From assembly GCF_010183535.1 (NCBI RefSeq), contig NC_071328.1:62001-126000 (forward strand): 64,000 nucleotides of DNA, in the 5' to 3' direction. The notes under the pieces are model-generated. The model was not told the origin of the DNA. It worked only from the letters and a program-made list of their open reading frames with translations, and did no database searches. The position numbers and the translations under genes are program-made. The stretch is from Caenorhabditis remanei (taxonomy: Eukaryota; Nematoda; Chromadorea; Rhabditida; Rhabditidae). Numbering within the stretch: the first letter of the stretch is position 1; each line of letters starts with the position of its first letter. This document shows positions 24,310 to 37,796 of this stretch, piece after piece.

Positions 24310-27300
24310 ATGTTTCGTGTTCGAAAGGCGCCGTCCGAGGAGCACACATTGGCAAATTACGCATACGTGAATCGATCGGATTTCGATGCAACACATATAA
24401 AGTGAGTCTCGATTGTCTTAAATTGTCATTTCTCATAAATTTTCAGACATGTTTGCGTCAACACAGGCCCCGCACGTCACTACATTTTCTCTATCAAAAA
24501 TGATCCGACAATCAAGCCTGGAGAAATCGCATTCGGTGTACCGCACAGAAGATGGGCGGTTCTATCGTTGGACCAAGAGATTCGTGTCACCCCGTTCAGT
24601 TTTCCAACATCCGACTACATTGGATCGATTGTTCTCTCTGCTGATTTCAACAATAAGAAAAAGTTGGCTTTGTTTGACTGAAATCGTTGAAAATCCTAAT
24701 TTCAGCGTCACATCCGAGCCACTGAATGCTGATTTGATGGCCAGAGAGTTCTCGATGCAATTCAGTGGACAAGCATTCACGAAGTAAGGGCTTGGCAAAC
24801 ATCTCAGACTCATAATGCCAAAAAAGCGAATTTGCGAAACAAAATTCCATAGTTGTCAAGGCCCGGCCCGAAGGTCCGGGTAAATTGGAGTCAAAGTTAA
24901 AAATTCAAATTTTGGGGCCCAGGCCTTGACAAGTATGCAGAATTCCGAAAATCTAGAATTCAACATGAAAAATCATAATAGAATTTGCCTCTTATCATCG
25001 AAATTCACAAAATTTGACTTTCTGGAAACAAACAAACAAATCTCTTCGATTTCTGGAGCATTTTCTGTATAAAAGCTGTAACATTAGTGAAAATAGCTGA
25101 AAATTCAGTCAGATTTTCGGATATCGGGAAGAACAGACACATATAAACCACCACAGATTATTAACTAATGCTTTCTTACAGAGATATGCAGATGGCGTTC
25201 CGTTTCGAGGACAAAGAGAAGAATAAGACTCACACGTTGTCGTTAGTTGTGAAAACAATCGAACAACTCGATTTGATGAAAGCAGCGGCGGCATCAAACG
25301 GAGAAGGAGCGCCAGCTGATAGTTCGGCGAAACCGAAGCATATTGATGCTGGACAACTTATGGCGAATTCGGTGATTGTGTTTGATAAGGAGGAGGGATC
25401 GATGCTCAGTTTGATTGGAAAGAGCAAAGGGTACAGAAAGCAGAGAAAGAGGTAAAAACTAATACAATTTTCATTTCCAGAAAGTCCGCCTACCGATCGA
25501 TTATCAATCCGAACTGGAACTTCGCTGAAATGGGTATCGGAGGTCTCGACAAAGAGTTCTCCAACATCTTCCGTCGTGCGTTCGCTTCTCGTGTCTTCCC
25601 ACCAGAATTCATCGAACAATTGGGAATGAAACACGTTCGTGGTATCCTTCTCTACGGACCACCGGGTACCGGAAAGACTCTAATGGCGAGACAAATCGGA
25701 AAGATGCTGAATGCTCGTGAACCGAAAATTGTGAATGGACCGCAGATTTTGGATAAATATGTCGGAGAGTCCGAGTCAAACGTCCGCAAACTGTTCGCAG
25801 ACGCTGAAGAGGAGTGGAGACGGTGTGGTGCGAATTCTGGACTTCATATTATCATTTTCGATGAGATTGATGCGATTTGCAAGCAGAGAGGATCTATGGT
25901 ACGGTTTCGTTTTTAGATAACTAATTTTCCTCGATATTCAGGCGGGAAGTTCATCAGTCCATGACACCGTCGTCAACCAACTTCTTTCCAAGATGGATGG
26001 TGTTGAACAACTCAACAACATTCTTGTAATCGGAATGACCAATCGTCGTGACATGATCGACGAGGCTCTCCTTCGACCAGGTCGTCTTGAAGTGCAGATG
26101 GAAGTCTCACTCCCTGATGAGTTTGGACGTCTTCAAATCCTTCGAATCCACACCGCCCGTATGCGTGAATACAACAAAATGGACCCGAAAGTCGACTTGG
26201 AGGATTTGTCGAAGCGAACGAAGAACTTCTCGGGAGCTGAGTTGGAAGGATTGGTTCGTGCCGCCCAATCGAGTGCAATGAATCGATTGGTGAAGGCTGG
26301 TGGGAAAGCTCAAGCCGATCCAGACGCAATCGAGAAGCTCGTCATTAATGGCGGAGATTTTGATTATGCACTCGAGAACGACGTTAAACCGGTAATTTTT
26401 GAGAATTTCAGACATTGAGATGAGACGAAATTGCAAGCTGATATTAAAAATCGAGTCCCGGAGCTAAAATTGTAGAATAAGGTGTCTATATCACTACAAT
26501 GTCTGAAACTCTGTTAGACTCACTATAAAATATGTGAATTTTGATTAATTTCAGGCATTCGGACGCTCTGATGAATCCCTTAACCGTTTCCTGACTCGTG
26601 GAATGATTGTGTGGGGACCAGAAGTCACTCGAATCATCGACGAGGGAAGTCTTCTCGCCGATACCGTCAAAAATCCAGAGAACAGTGGATTCCGATCGGC
26701 CGTCCTCGCTGGAGCCCCAAAAACAGGAAAAACGTCGCTTGCTGCTCAAATTGCAAAGAGCTCTGATTTCCCGTTCGTCAAAGTGATATCTCCGGAGGAC
26801 ACTGTCGGATTCTCGGAGTCTGCTAAATGTATGTCGTTGAAGAAGGCGTTCGAGGATGCGAAGAGATCGAAACTCAGTGTTTTATTGATTGATAACTTGG
26901 AGAGATTGATTGGTACGTGATTTTTTGAGAGGAAGGAATTGAAATGGATATGATTCATTTCAGATTACCACCCGGTCGGTCCAAGATACTCGAATCTGGT
27001 TATCCAGGCTCTTCTCGTTCTTCTCAATGCTCACCCCCCGCCGGTTAGTAGATTTTTCAAAATTTTAATTATTTTCACACCTGAAACCTCTTCTATTTAT
27101 AGGGTCACCGCCTGCTTGTTATCGCCACCTCATCGGATCGCTCCTTCCTTCGTGATATGGGACTGATGGATGTGTTCGGCGCAGTCATCGACATTCCAAA
27201 ACTCTCAACAGCGGACCAAATGATGAATGTGATTCAAGAAAGCAATATTTATACGGACGATCAACTTCCTCAAATTGAGCACAAGTTGCGACAATTGGTG

Positions 27301-27741
27301 GAGGGAAGAAAGTGAGTTTTTATCTCATTTTTTAATGGGAAATGTGTTAACAACTAGTTTAGTGCTAATCTAAAAAAGTAAAGATACCTGTTCCTCACTC
27401 AATCGCTCATTTGTTCAGTGCAAAAATAACAGCTTTTCCTTCCCGAAACCATTCTTTGAATTATTTGATCCCCCTATCTTATCCAAACTTATTCCAATCG
27501 CTTTGATTGGTTCCGTTTTCACCTCAAATTCCTCCTGATCTTTACCTTCACTTCTTTATTAAATAAGTTGGTAGAGATAATCCTCTAGAAAATACCAAAA
27601 ATATTCACTCCTTTTTGCAGATTCGGTGTCGGTATCAAGCATCTACTGGAACTAATCGAATCGGCTCGTCAATGTGAAGCCGATTATCGTGTGTCGACAC
27701 TTCTCTCAATGATTGAGAACATTGCTCTAAATCTTTTCTAA
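24310..27741 (+). CDS. nsf-1: NSF AAA+ ATPase (SNARE-complex disassembly)
   Basis: NSF uses ATP with alpha-SNAP to take apart SNARE complexes after membrane fusion. Ten exons (24310-24401, 24447-24662, 24706-24783, 25182-25451, 25481-25898, 25942-26391, 26555-26912, 26964-27043, 27103-27311, 27621-27741) give about 763 residues, close to other NSFs. The N domain covers residues 1 to about 215. D1 has Walker A GPPGTGKT near residue 278 and Walker B IIIFDEID near 342, followed by the second region of homology ([20 protein letters not shown]). D2 has GAPKTGKT near residue 560 and a Walker B-like [10 protein letters not shown], typical of the mainly structural D2. The first exon stays open upstream to an acceptor at 24229 (PPTVPPREVRAPLPSASSPY and on), so an N-terminal extension from an upstream exon is possible. 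AATAAA is at 28013. Confidence 0.95.
24853..24932. repeat. Short foldback element in an nsf-1 intron
   Basis: TTGTCAAGGCC (24853-24863) is exactly inverted at 24922-24932 (GGCCTTGACAA). GC-rich GGCCCGG/GGGCCC lies just inside each arm. At 80 bp this looks like a small non-autonomous repeat. Confidence 0.65.
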
Positions 27742-28060
27742 ATTAGACAATTTTCCCTCCCTCGATTACCCCATTTTTGTGTGATAATCAATGGATCTCT
27801 CTCTTTCTCTCTCCGTATTTATTTATTTATTCATTCAAATCACCTTTCTCTCCTGGAACTTTAACTTTTGTCCTTTTTGTCCCCGTTTACCAGTCTCTTC
27901 ATATTCGCTTATGTAATTTAAGTTAATTTATTCTTTTCCCCCATTGAATCAAAAGCTAGAATTATGTTATATAATATCCCAATCTAGCCCCCTGTTCCTA
28001 TTTGTGTGTAGCAATAAATGTGGATGTGTTTTACTACGCCACAAGCTCCACTCTACTACT

Positions 28061-28125
28061 ATCCCTCCTTAGATAAGCTTTAGGAGGGATTTGAGAAAGC
28101 GGATCAGATCAAAATGATCCGCTTT
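28061..28125. other. Two tandem perfect hairpins just downstream of nsf-1
   Basis: Hairpin 1: 28061-28069 (ATCCCTCCT) pairs exactly with 28082-28090. Hairpin 2: 28096-28106 (AAAGCGGATCA) pairs exactly with 28115-28125 around an 8-nt loop, followed by a T run. They begin about 43 bp after the nsf-1 AATAAA. They could be a transcript-end structure, a small structured RNA or a repeat relic. Confidence 0.6.
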
Positions 28126-29358
28126 TCACATTTTGCAGGGCACCACCGGGTGCAACGACTTCTGCTCTTCATTTTTCATCCCCCGGTGTTCGCTCCCTTC
28201 TCTCTATGATTCCCTTTAACAAATCTGCACACCATCTCCTCATACACCCTCTTACGTCACATTAATTGTACTTTTTAACCTGGCACCCCCACGTACACAC
28301 ACTGTTGTGACGTCACGGTCCCTCCACCATCCAAAGGGCAAACGGGCGGGTCGCGCACATATGGCCATGAACAAATGGACCGATAGAGAGAGGGGGAAGG
28401 ACGATTGTGCGCCAATTTTTCGAAACGATACGAAACTAATGGCTGGTGTCACCAACCTTCTGGCGCGGTGCCAATGAGGGTACCTCTTTTTTGCAAAAAA
28501 GAATGAGTCATGTCTAGGAGACAAAGGACAAAAAAAGTGCAAACGACCTACTAGTTAGTGGTGAATGGGAAACAGATGGAGCATGACGCAATTTGAGAGC
28601 TATTTGACTGTCGTTTTTTGAAGGCCGCAGATACACTTGGGTTACGGTAGTTTTGCACTTTGACAGGGGCGGGGAGTTTTGATTCGATGGAACGTTGGGG
28701 TGACTTCTCGGAGATTGATGAAGTCAGGATACTGTAGCTCTTCGATTGAAGGGACATCTGGACACACAGAAACACAGGAGTAAAGACTGTAAGGCACAAA
28801 ATCTCTGGGTCATGGAAAGCCCATCGTAAAATTAGAGCGAAATTCAAAAAATTGTATTTTTCCTTTTTCAATGATTTTGATTTTGATTTTCTGTGCGAAG
28901 TTTCATAGAAAATAGCAAGAAAAATGAAAAAAAGTCAAACGCGATTTAGCTGAGCGAACTCAACTAAATAGCAGCCTTTGGCTTCAAATATGATCCTGTG
29001 CGGTCTCCCGAAAGTTCCGGAAAGTTCTGGAATATTTTTTGACATACTTCCACAAAACGAACAAATTTCGAGGAAACAGCAGGTCTACAACTTAGGTTGA
29101 TAAAAGAGACCTGCAGAATCAAAAATTGTCACTTCGACCTGAAATATTATCTGAAATCAATATTTTGGCGCTCTGAATTGTTTCGATTTGAAAACTGAAA
29201 TTCGCCCTCATTTCAGTAAAAGTTAAAATATGTAGTTCTCGACCTGCAATTTTTTCAGAATTATTGTTTTGGGAAGGTATATCGATTATTTCTTTGTAGT
29301 TCTTACTCGGAGGCTAGGAAAACATGCATTTTTCTTTTTTTTTAGTTGAAAATGTCCA

Positions 29359-29636
29359 AGAGGGTGTCATGGTATCACTGATTGTCTCTCAAAGTAAAAT
29401 TTTAATTTTAGAGCTCAGTTTTGTAGTGGCAACTTTATTTTACAATTACTTGATAAAAGATTATAGTTATTTAAAGAGGACAGCTTAAAATTCGAATCGT
29501 TCCGTTTGAGACACTTTTTAGTCTATATATAACTTTCTAGGGAGTACCCGTACAGAAAAGTTGTCAACTACAAAAGTTGAGCTCTTCGTTTGATTTATAG
29601 AAGTTTTTTAATTGCGGGACAATCATGACACCCTCT
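29359..29636. repeat. Palindromic MITE related to the one in gene B
   Basis: AGAGGGTGTCATG (29359-29371) is exactly inverted at 29624-29636. Internal GAGCTCAGTTTTGTAGTGGCAA and GTTGTCAACTACAAAAGTTG-type arms match the interior of the gene B element (11894-12316), where TGACACACTCTC occupies the equivalent position. No coding capacity. Confidence 0.65.
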
Positions 29637-31645
29637 AAAAGACAATGTCAAACCAAATTATGTTTTAGCCGGTAATCTATCAATACCTTCATCAGCTACC
29701 CAGAAATGACCAAATTGATCTACCCAATCAATATTCGAATGTGAACTTCCTTGGAACTCTCTTCAGGTTTCGTGAGTCTGTTATTTTCTTCCAAGATTCA
29801 TATCTGGAAATTTGCAAAATTATAAAAAAAGAGAATTTTTGTCTAGATTTTCGCGTTTTCCCTTATTGAAAGTGGATTTTCTCGGTTTTTCCTGGGGAAC
29901 TAGTTTTGTAGAAAGTATTTGTATATTTGTAAAGTACAATAACTACTTTTTAATATCTCGAAAACCATTCGGTACAGTCTGGACTTTATACACGTATTCT
30001 ATATAGTTTGGCCAACCCCGTGCAAATCATCTGCACCTGTTTTCTCAAGACAATTTGGTCGCTGGTATTGGACACTTGATCAGCCACCTAATTAATTTGT
30101 TTTCCGATATGATTTTTAGTGTCTAGAAAAAATGGGGAGATCAAAAAGTTACTGTATGTGATATCATTCAAAATACATATATTTTCAGTCAAACAAGATC
30201 CACCTCCTTGTGCGTGACACTTCTTTTTTCTTAACATATTTTTTCAACCCCTTACAATTTTTTCTTTAAATTTAAATTTTTTCTAACCTTTTTCTCGTTT
30301 TTCATATTTTCTAGCTTCTTCCCTTTACTAGACAAACAGCAACTTTAATGAGACTTTTTTTCAAGTTCCGGGTGGACTCACATTATAATGGTTGGTGGTC
30401 ACAGAGGAAAAAGGGAAAAACAAAAAATAAAAGTGCACTTTTTTGAATAGAAATAAGTGAGTAATGTGAGCATGAGAGATTAAACGTCATTCATTGGTCA
30501 GATGGTCCGGAATAGGTTTATTTTTTAATATATTCTTGTGATGTATCTCTTGTTTTTGTTTAGTCATCGTTGTCATATGGTCCGATGTGATTTCTAAAAA
30601 AATAGATTTTTGTTGTAACGTAGCAGCTTAGAGTCTGCAGATAACTTTGCATATAGAAAAAGTTATTCTGAGCTTGTAAAGCGCCACAAGTTGAAATAAC
30701 TGTAATCCCTGGACTCACTAGAAAATATTTGAGTTCTCATAGCTGGCTTCACAGAAATTGAAAACTTTTTTGCACCTCTGGTTGTAATGGGTTATGTACC
30801 CTAGATTTTGTGCAGACGGTTGATAAACAAAGATTTAATTAGGACCTTGCTTCAGTTCATACAAAGACACTCGTTTTCTTATTTCAAAAGACTATCTTTT
30901 CCAAAATTACTGGAAATTACTTGATTAGAATAAAGGGTACACCTGTAATCCGAAACATTTGTATTTAGTTTGAATCTGAGCCCTCACAAATCTTTCCAAA
31001 TGTATAGTTCCGAGCCAAGTCAATTTCTCTGAAATTTCTGCAAATTGCACTCACTTTCCCATCCCCTATTTATTTCAATTTTCTTTTTGCATCCCTCCAA
31101 CCTGTTCCTCATGTTCCCACCGTTTGCCTATATTTTTTAAAACCAGTTTCCCATCTCTTTCTCGAAATGATGACTCACTCATGTCATGACAATTCGGCGA
31201 TTGAAAAAGAAGAGACATAGTTAGTAGTATTACCACTTCCGTAGCCCCCTTACTCTCAAATAGAAATTTATTTTAAAATTAGTACAAGGTCTCTCTCTCT
31301 CCTACTTTTTTATTTCGAAACATTTCAAAAGTTGTGGTACCAAGAGAAATTCTCATCATTCCATTGTTTGATTAACTTTTCTCTAGCATTAAGACATGGG
31401 AATCTGTACTATGGAATGTATCTCGAATTTGTGAGAATTTCGTAAGTTTTAGTGATGCTTTCCTAGAGGTTATGGTCTTTCATTTGTTTGAACTTCTTGC
31501 GGTTTTGTGTTTGTCTTTTTGATATTTCATGGTCTGGTGGTCAGAACAGTTGGCAAACAAATATGGGTTGGCAGAATTGAGGTTGCGTAACGTCTGGTAA
31601 AGTTGAACCAATAAAATAACGGAGAACAGAGGAAAACATTTGGAT

Positions 31646-31981
31646 TTAGTGCCTAACAGACACTGAGGCGTCGTTACCAGCCAATACTTCATCCCTTTCA
31701 GTTGAAACTGTCCAACTTTTCAGAACGTATCCGGGAATGTCCGATAACTTCAATTTTTGTGGAGTATACAGATCAGAGGTAAAGCTCAGTTTTTGTAGTT
31801 TATAACTTTTCGGTACTGGCAGTCCCCAGCTAAAAATCCCAGTATTTTGTTTTTCAAAACAAACCACATTAACCTGAAAATAAAACAGTTTAGTACAAAG
31901 AATACGGTTGACCGTCATGCAATTTGGGACATCTAGTTGAACGACATCTGAATTTCCCTCAATTCTCATTTCTATATTCAA
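31646..31981 (-). CDS. Possible small gene or gene fragment, unknown
   Basis: A 111-codon minus-strand open frame starts MNIEMRIEGNSDVVQLDVPN and ends DASVSVRH. A plausible 37-nt intron lies inside it: GT donor in CAACCGTATTC near 31910 and TTTTCAG acceptor near 31875. I recognise no family. The residue mix is more protein-like than the neighbouring frames, but nothing else supports a gene. It could be a decayed exon. Confidence 0.22.
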   Translation of the reverse strand: MNIEMRIEGNSDVVQLDVPNCMTVNRILCTKLFYFQVNVVCFEKQNTGIFSWGLPVPKSYKLQKLSFTSDLYTPQKLKLSDIPGYVLKSWTVSTERDEVLAGNDASVSVRH

Positions 31982-34900
31982 ATCTTTTCATTATCTTTCT
32001 CCCTTGACTACACCAGCCCATCTAGTTTTCTCAGTCTAAAAACCAAAACCTAAGTCAACAACAATATCTAAAAACAGAACTCTCTAGACGCGCGACTTTT
32101 ACTCTCGTTTCGTCAAGAACATCCACCGTTTCTTCGATTTTCCGGTCCGACGAATTTGCTTGTTTTTGGTATTAATTAATCGAAGAATTAGAAACCCGAA
32201 GCGTGATAATTCAAAAGAAGACAACTGAGAATATTTGCAAAACTATAGAACACGGTTCGATTCATAAATCACTGGACAACGGCAGGACTTGCGAGATACA
32301 TTACAGAGGCTACAATAATATTTCAGAAATACGGACATCTGGACGAACAAACACACATACATCCTTATTTTTATGTGAACGCTCTTGATCGTTTGATTTT
32401 TCATCCCAACCTTGTGCTCCGTTTCGATCCGATTACATCATCATCTTCTAGACTAGACGAACATCAAAAATAGCTGTTTTATCCGGGATTTTTGTCTGAA
32501 ATCGTATAGTAACCAAAAATTGTGTTTGTAATCTACAATCCGAACGTTTTATATCGTTGAATTTTGAAAAAAAGGATTATTTTTGAATAAAATCACGTCT
32601 AGAAGGTTCTTGGAACAAGACACACGGAGTCAGAAGATTGTGGAAGTGAGAAAAGTGCATATATCCGAATGATCTTTCTTTGGTTTCAAAAACCTAGAAA
32701 CGGAGAACAAATGACGTGATATTCGAAAAAAAAAGACGGAGGAACAGTTAAAACTGTGAAGAACGTTGTATCTTAACACCTTCATATTTTGAAACCAGAA
32801 GGGATATTCGAAAGTTTTCTACAAAAATGAAGAATGTCTTCTGTTTTATTGGACCTATGAAAATTCGAAATAATGGTGAACTTACTAGGGAAGATCATGC
32901 AGTCAGTTTGAAGTTATGATACGTGGCATATATCATTGGAAAGCTGAGAAAGCACCAATTCCAAATATTTATTTAGTCTGGTATTCGAGAAAAAAACAAG
33001 GCTTAAGGTCTGAAAAAAAGCCAAAGTTTTTGAAATTTTACTTGCGATTTTTACGTTTTAAAACGGAAAAAATGCTCTATTTTACCTTGTTTTTCTCAAA
33101 TACCAGACCTCGAGGGCAAAAACTAATTATATATTTGGAATTCTCAGCTGTCCAATGATTTAGGTTACGCCTCATAACTTTAAACTGACTCCAGGACCTT
33201 CCCTTATCTGTAAAAAGCCTTCTAACTCACATTTATCAAGATTTAGCGCAACAACCGCATTGGAATCGAAACTTCATTTTCTTTATTACCTGATAATCAT
33301 GTGGAGTTAAAAATAGTTTACTTTCACACAACCAGAAAATGACCACTCATACCGAAACCGTTCATTCGACCAAAACACGAATTGCCCAGTTTGAACTATC
33401 ACTGATAGTCTTTGTCGAACTCATGTCGAATTAACTTAATTTCATACTGTTTACAAATGAAAGTGACGAATTCAGAGTGAAACCCTGGATGGTTTCTTGT
33501 CCACCGTATTATTATTCGTCTCAATCATGTGCACGGATCTCTGTATTTTTGAGCTTTTAAAAATCTTATACTCATAGCCTCATTCTTTAATTTTTCGAGA
33601 AATTTCCCTTTTTCCTTTTTCTAAATCTTTAGCAGTTTCCTTCTTATCACTTTTATTTAGCGTCTTTTTGAAACAAATTTCATGATAAAAATATTGTTTA
33701 CTATCGAAAATAGTACCGTTTGAAACACATTCCTTTGTTTCTCCTGAACCACCTCATGATCAGATCAGAAGACCATGTACTTCATGGAATAGTACAACAA
33801 CGACGTCATTTGTACAAACCCGGAGCTTTCCCTTATCACACAATAGTGCATCTTCTTGCGATGTACTACTACTACGGCGCCACCCTTCAGGAAAACATAA
33901 AACGTCTTTGATTTCCTTTCCGAAAAATTACGAAATTTTCTGCATACTAGCAGTCATCTAACATTGCCACCATCTGTGTTAAGTGAAGGTACACTTGTAC
34001 TTTCTCACTCCCAAAAAACCCATAAATTTTCTCTGTGGGTGGCCATCTTCCATCAAATTCTACCGGAGGAGTATTTCCTGTTTGAACAAAGGAAAAGAGA
34101 ATTCCCGCTAATATGAAGATGCGCGGGGTCTCTTCCTCCGTTCACGGTGATTTATTATTCGTTCATCCGTTCATTAATTTGAGGGCGGGGAATCGAAAAA
34201 ACAATTCATCGTTGGGAAAGGAAAGGTAGAGAGAAGGTTACGGTAGCTTGGTTGCTAGGGAAGGTGAGCTCAGCTCTTCGTCACCATGAGTATGAATCTG
34301 TGATAGAGTTATGAACCAGTACACGTATATTTCAGACTAGAACAGTTTGAAAGCCCACCCAGACCGCTTATGCCTAAATATGTTTACCAACTAATAAGTG
34401 TGATTTCAAGAGATCGAGATTCAGTAGCAGAGGCCAACGCTACCGTATCCCAACAGGAACTTCCGCCCTAACATCTAAAAAACAGGAACCTGTGTCCTCT
34501 TCTTCCATTTTCTCCCATTTGACAATTCCCCCTCCTTTCCCACTACTCATTTTCTCAGTTTACATTCCCCTGTCATTTTTTTTAACTTCACGGTCACACG
34601 CGCCATTTCCCTCGTTGACTATCTGACAATGTCATCTTTGAGGTTTTTGAACTTTTCATCACTTCCCTTCTTCATTTTTTGTGAAGATTGAGCAGAAATG
34701 ATGCTTCCGTTCGAAAGGGGCGGGACTTATTGTCTGGAATTTCGGAACCTTCTAGAACCTTCAGATGTAGCCTTAATCCATTAGAATGAGAGCGAAGATT
34801 TATTATTAACATATATCAAATCATCTGATCTACCTCATCGTAGTACCAGAGATAATGCTATACGAAACGAACGGAACTGATTAATTTTTTTGATAAGAAG

Positions 34901-37796
34901 AAGGACTATTGTGTTTGATTTGCATCATCGGGGAGAAGGATAGCGACGAAATGGAAATGTGGACCCCCGTGTGAGGAAATGGGGAGGTCAAATGGAAAAC
35001 GAATGGGGAACCCGGGAAAGTGAGAGAAGAAAATGGAGCCATGATGCAATTGGAAGAATTAAATGATTCTGAAATCTCTTAAAAGAGTGAATCACTTTAA
35101 GAATATTGGTCAAGGATACTTGTTGGACTCATTAAAAGTAGTTCCAATTTATTTAGTACAGCCTCTAGAATCCCAAAAGTGTTTTATCAGGTTTTTGAAA
35201 CTTCAAAAACAAATCTGTGTCATTTGATAACTCAAGTTGAAGTGATAGCTCGTGGTCTGAATGTAATGCTTCTAGGCTGTTAAAGTTGGAAAAAAATGCA
35301 ATTGGTTTGTTTGGGCTTTTAGTGCAATGTTCGGAAATGTGTTAAGATGAAGAAACGTTGTAGTTGTTTGAACATCAGAAATAAATGTGACATATCTTAG
35401 AAAATCCGACACTGTTAAAGTTTAATATACATCTGTGACCCCAAGATAGCTCTCGCCACGATATATCCCCAGTTGGATCCCTTTCAGCGAGCGTGGGCTT
35501 GCAATCAAATAATTTCTGGACCCTTTTCTAGACCCCTTCATTTGTTCGAGTTTCCTCTTCGTTACCCCTAGTTGCCCCCAATTCTGATTTCTCCTCCTCT
35601 TTTGTGACATGTTACTCAATTCCTTCCAGAGAAATTGTACTCATTCGACGAGCTCTTCTGATTTGCCAGTATCCGTGACGTCTACATGTCTCCTTCGTTT
35701 TTTTCCATTCCAATCGGTGAGAAAAAAACAAAAAGAAGAAACCACCACCACGTGCGCTTTCTTCTTCTTCTACATCTTCACGTCTTCTGGTTTTTTTCGT
35801 TTCTCTGAAGACTCTTCGTCTTTCCCCGTATTTCTGATGTTTTTTCCTCACGTGTTCACACTGTACTTGTTTTTCGAAATAATTGAAACCGGTTAAAGAC
35901 ACAAGTTTCAAGTGTGATTGCTTCCTGAATTCAACACATGGTACTACTGTAGAGGGGGAAAGACTTGGCACGAGGCCAGGTAGATCGTTTTTCCGCCCGC
36001 CGAACAAAACGAAAACACAAAAACGGAGAGAAAGAGAAAGAAGGGAAGTGAGACACCGTTGATTAAACTCCGGTTGCTGTTCTGGTGTTTTGATTGTTGT
36101 GAACCAGTTGTTCGGGGACCCCCATTCAGAAAAATTTCGTCAAGACAGATGATCAGATCATGTATCAAAACGTGATAATTTCTATAACGGTCATACCCTT
36201 CTTATCAATTTTAGTTTTGGTTCTCACCCCCTTTTACACTTCAAAAATGAAAAACACAAAAAATTGACGAATTGCAACATTTTACGTTTTCTCTACCGAC
36301 TGCCTGACCTACTGATAAAGAAACTTTCTGGCAAGATGCCAAGTGGGAAGAAGAAAGACACACTAGGGGGGCATGTGTAGAATGGTGTACAAATATACGT
36401 TAAGATGAACAACTTGGGTGGGTTACTGGGTTACGGTAGATAATTTTGAAGGTGAAACACTACAAGAAGTTGAACATGCCATCTCAGTTCACAGATATTT
36501 CCTCATCTTGATCCGTGCCTCTTGACCACCTGGTATATCTCTAAATGCTTACGGGAACACCCCGCTGCGATAAACCCCGGAAGATTAGTAGTTTTTATTT
36601 TGGAAGCACCGGCTTATTGAGACTAAGAAAGGATTACTGTTCTTTATTGGGTTGCAGGGTATAAAACAGACTATCAAACTTTTCCTAAAAAATCTAAATA
36701 GCACTCTAAATTATTGACGAAACGACACCTCAAACTTGGGTAATTAAGCCATTTATTTAGAAGGAAAGAAATATAAAAAAGCTTTTGGAAAACGAACAGC
36801 GTCATATTGGATCTCAGAAAGATTATTGTGGGATAACAGAAAGATTGGTTGGGTTTAGAGAAAATGAATGGCTTGGGTTCAATTATTTCCTTTTTAAATT
36901 TTTTTTCTCCGTCGAGTTGTCTGAAAATATGAGTGTTCAAAGTCCCAGATCATTCTGATTACCCTGAATCTCAAGCATATCATAGTCACACACCCATGAA
37001 GCCTAGTCAATGTCAAAAGCCCCGAGTGTTCAGAACGAAAATTCAACTATAGTCAAAAGACACATCAGATTTTCCCACTGTTCCAAATGACTGCTTTCAT
37101 AACCTATACGAAAAACAATTCGGAACATTGAAAACAACATGTAGGCTCTTTGCACTTTTATTTCCATTTTCTTCCGCCCCAGAAGAATTGAGTCATTTCC
37201 TTCTATTCGGAACCCCCATGAGAAGATGATGTCATGATAAAATCATCTGATCAACATCTCCGGATGAAAACGAAAAACATGATGATTACTATATAGTAGT
37301 AGAAGGAGAGGGGATAATTGGCCAAGGTCACTTTTTCCCTCTTCCTTCAAGTCCCTCAATTTTGTGTTGTACTTTTATCATAAAACTTTTTATTAACGAA
37401 AAAACAAATTTGATTATGAAAAAATATTAATTTATATAATATAATAGAACTCTGATAAATTTCCGATGGGTGAGCAATAAAGGATAAATATTATTGATGG
37501 GTTTTTAAAGTATGGTGGGTTGTGAAGAATGAAAGGATCCAGGGGTAGACAGAGATGACACCGAATTGTAAGCAAGTGGGGGAAGGAGATGAAAAAAGAT
37601 TATGTCATTTTGGTGGGGAAGGCGAAAGAATTCAGATGAGAAGGAACGGAGGGTGAGATCCTGGAAAACCGCAAGGAAACGAAAGACCGATTGTGGTTGT
37701 TTAGAAAAAAGTAAAGAGATAAGGTTGAGAGCAGGCAAATATATGCAGATAATGGAGAGTATCCATAGGCAAAATGATGATGATTAGACGGGATGC
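31982..37796. other. Gene-poor stretch with a foldback element
   Basis: Contains a 290-nt foldback repeat (32901-33190). A 63-codon open frame at 33720-33911 has balanced codon use but no recognised family. Pyrimidine-rich and GA-rich tracts lie at 35.5-36.1 kb. No gene is supported. Confidence 0.5.
32901..33190. repeat. 290-nt foldback element
   Basis: The 19-nt ends (AGTCAGTTTGAAGTTATGA at 32901-32919 and its inverse at 33172-33190) differ at one position. The complementarity continues inward in pieces: CATTGGAAAGCTGAGAA against TTCTCAGCTGTCCAATG, CAAATATTTATTTAG against its inverse region, and GTCTGGTATT...AAACAAGG against CCTTG...AATACCAGAC. The entire element could form one long hairpin. 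Confidence 0.75.

Larger units (their letters stand above)
27742..31645. other. nsf-1 3' flank and gene-free stretch
   Basis: Holds the nsf-1 3' UTR (AATAAA 28013-28018), two adjacent hairpins (28061-28125), a CRE-like TGACGTCA (28308-28315) in a locally GC-richer 28.2-28.5 kb block, and a palindromic MITE (29359-29636). I see no exon with coherent phase and family resemblance. Confidence 0.55.

Noticed and set aside
28252..28542. 96-codon minus-strand frame in a GC-richer block
   Set aside because: No family resemblance or splice partners. The block with a CRE-like site looks more like regulatory sequence.
33720..33911. 63-codon frame with balanced codons (LHGIVQQRRHLYKPGAFPYH)
   Set aside because: Suggestive of an exon, but no flanking acceptor and donor give a coherent gene and I know no homologue.
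35609..36007. Overlapping open frames on both strands
   Set aside because: Low-complexity pyrimidine-rich DNA; residues are mostly Phe/Ser/Thr or Arg/Glu, as expected by chance.
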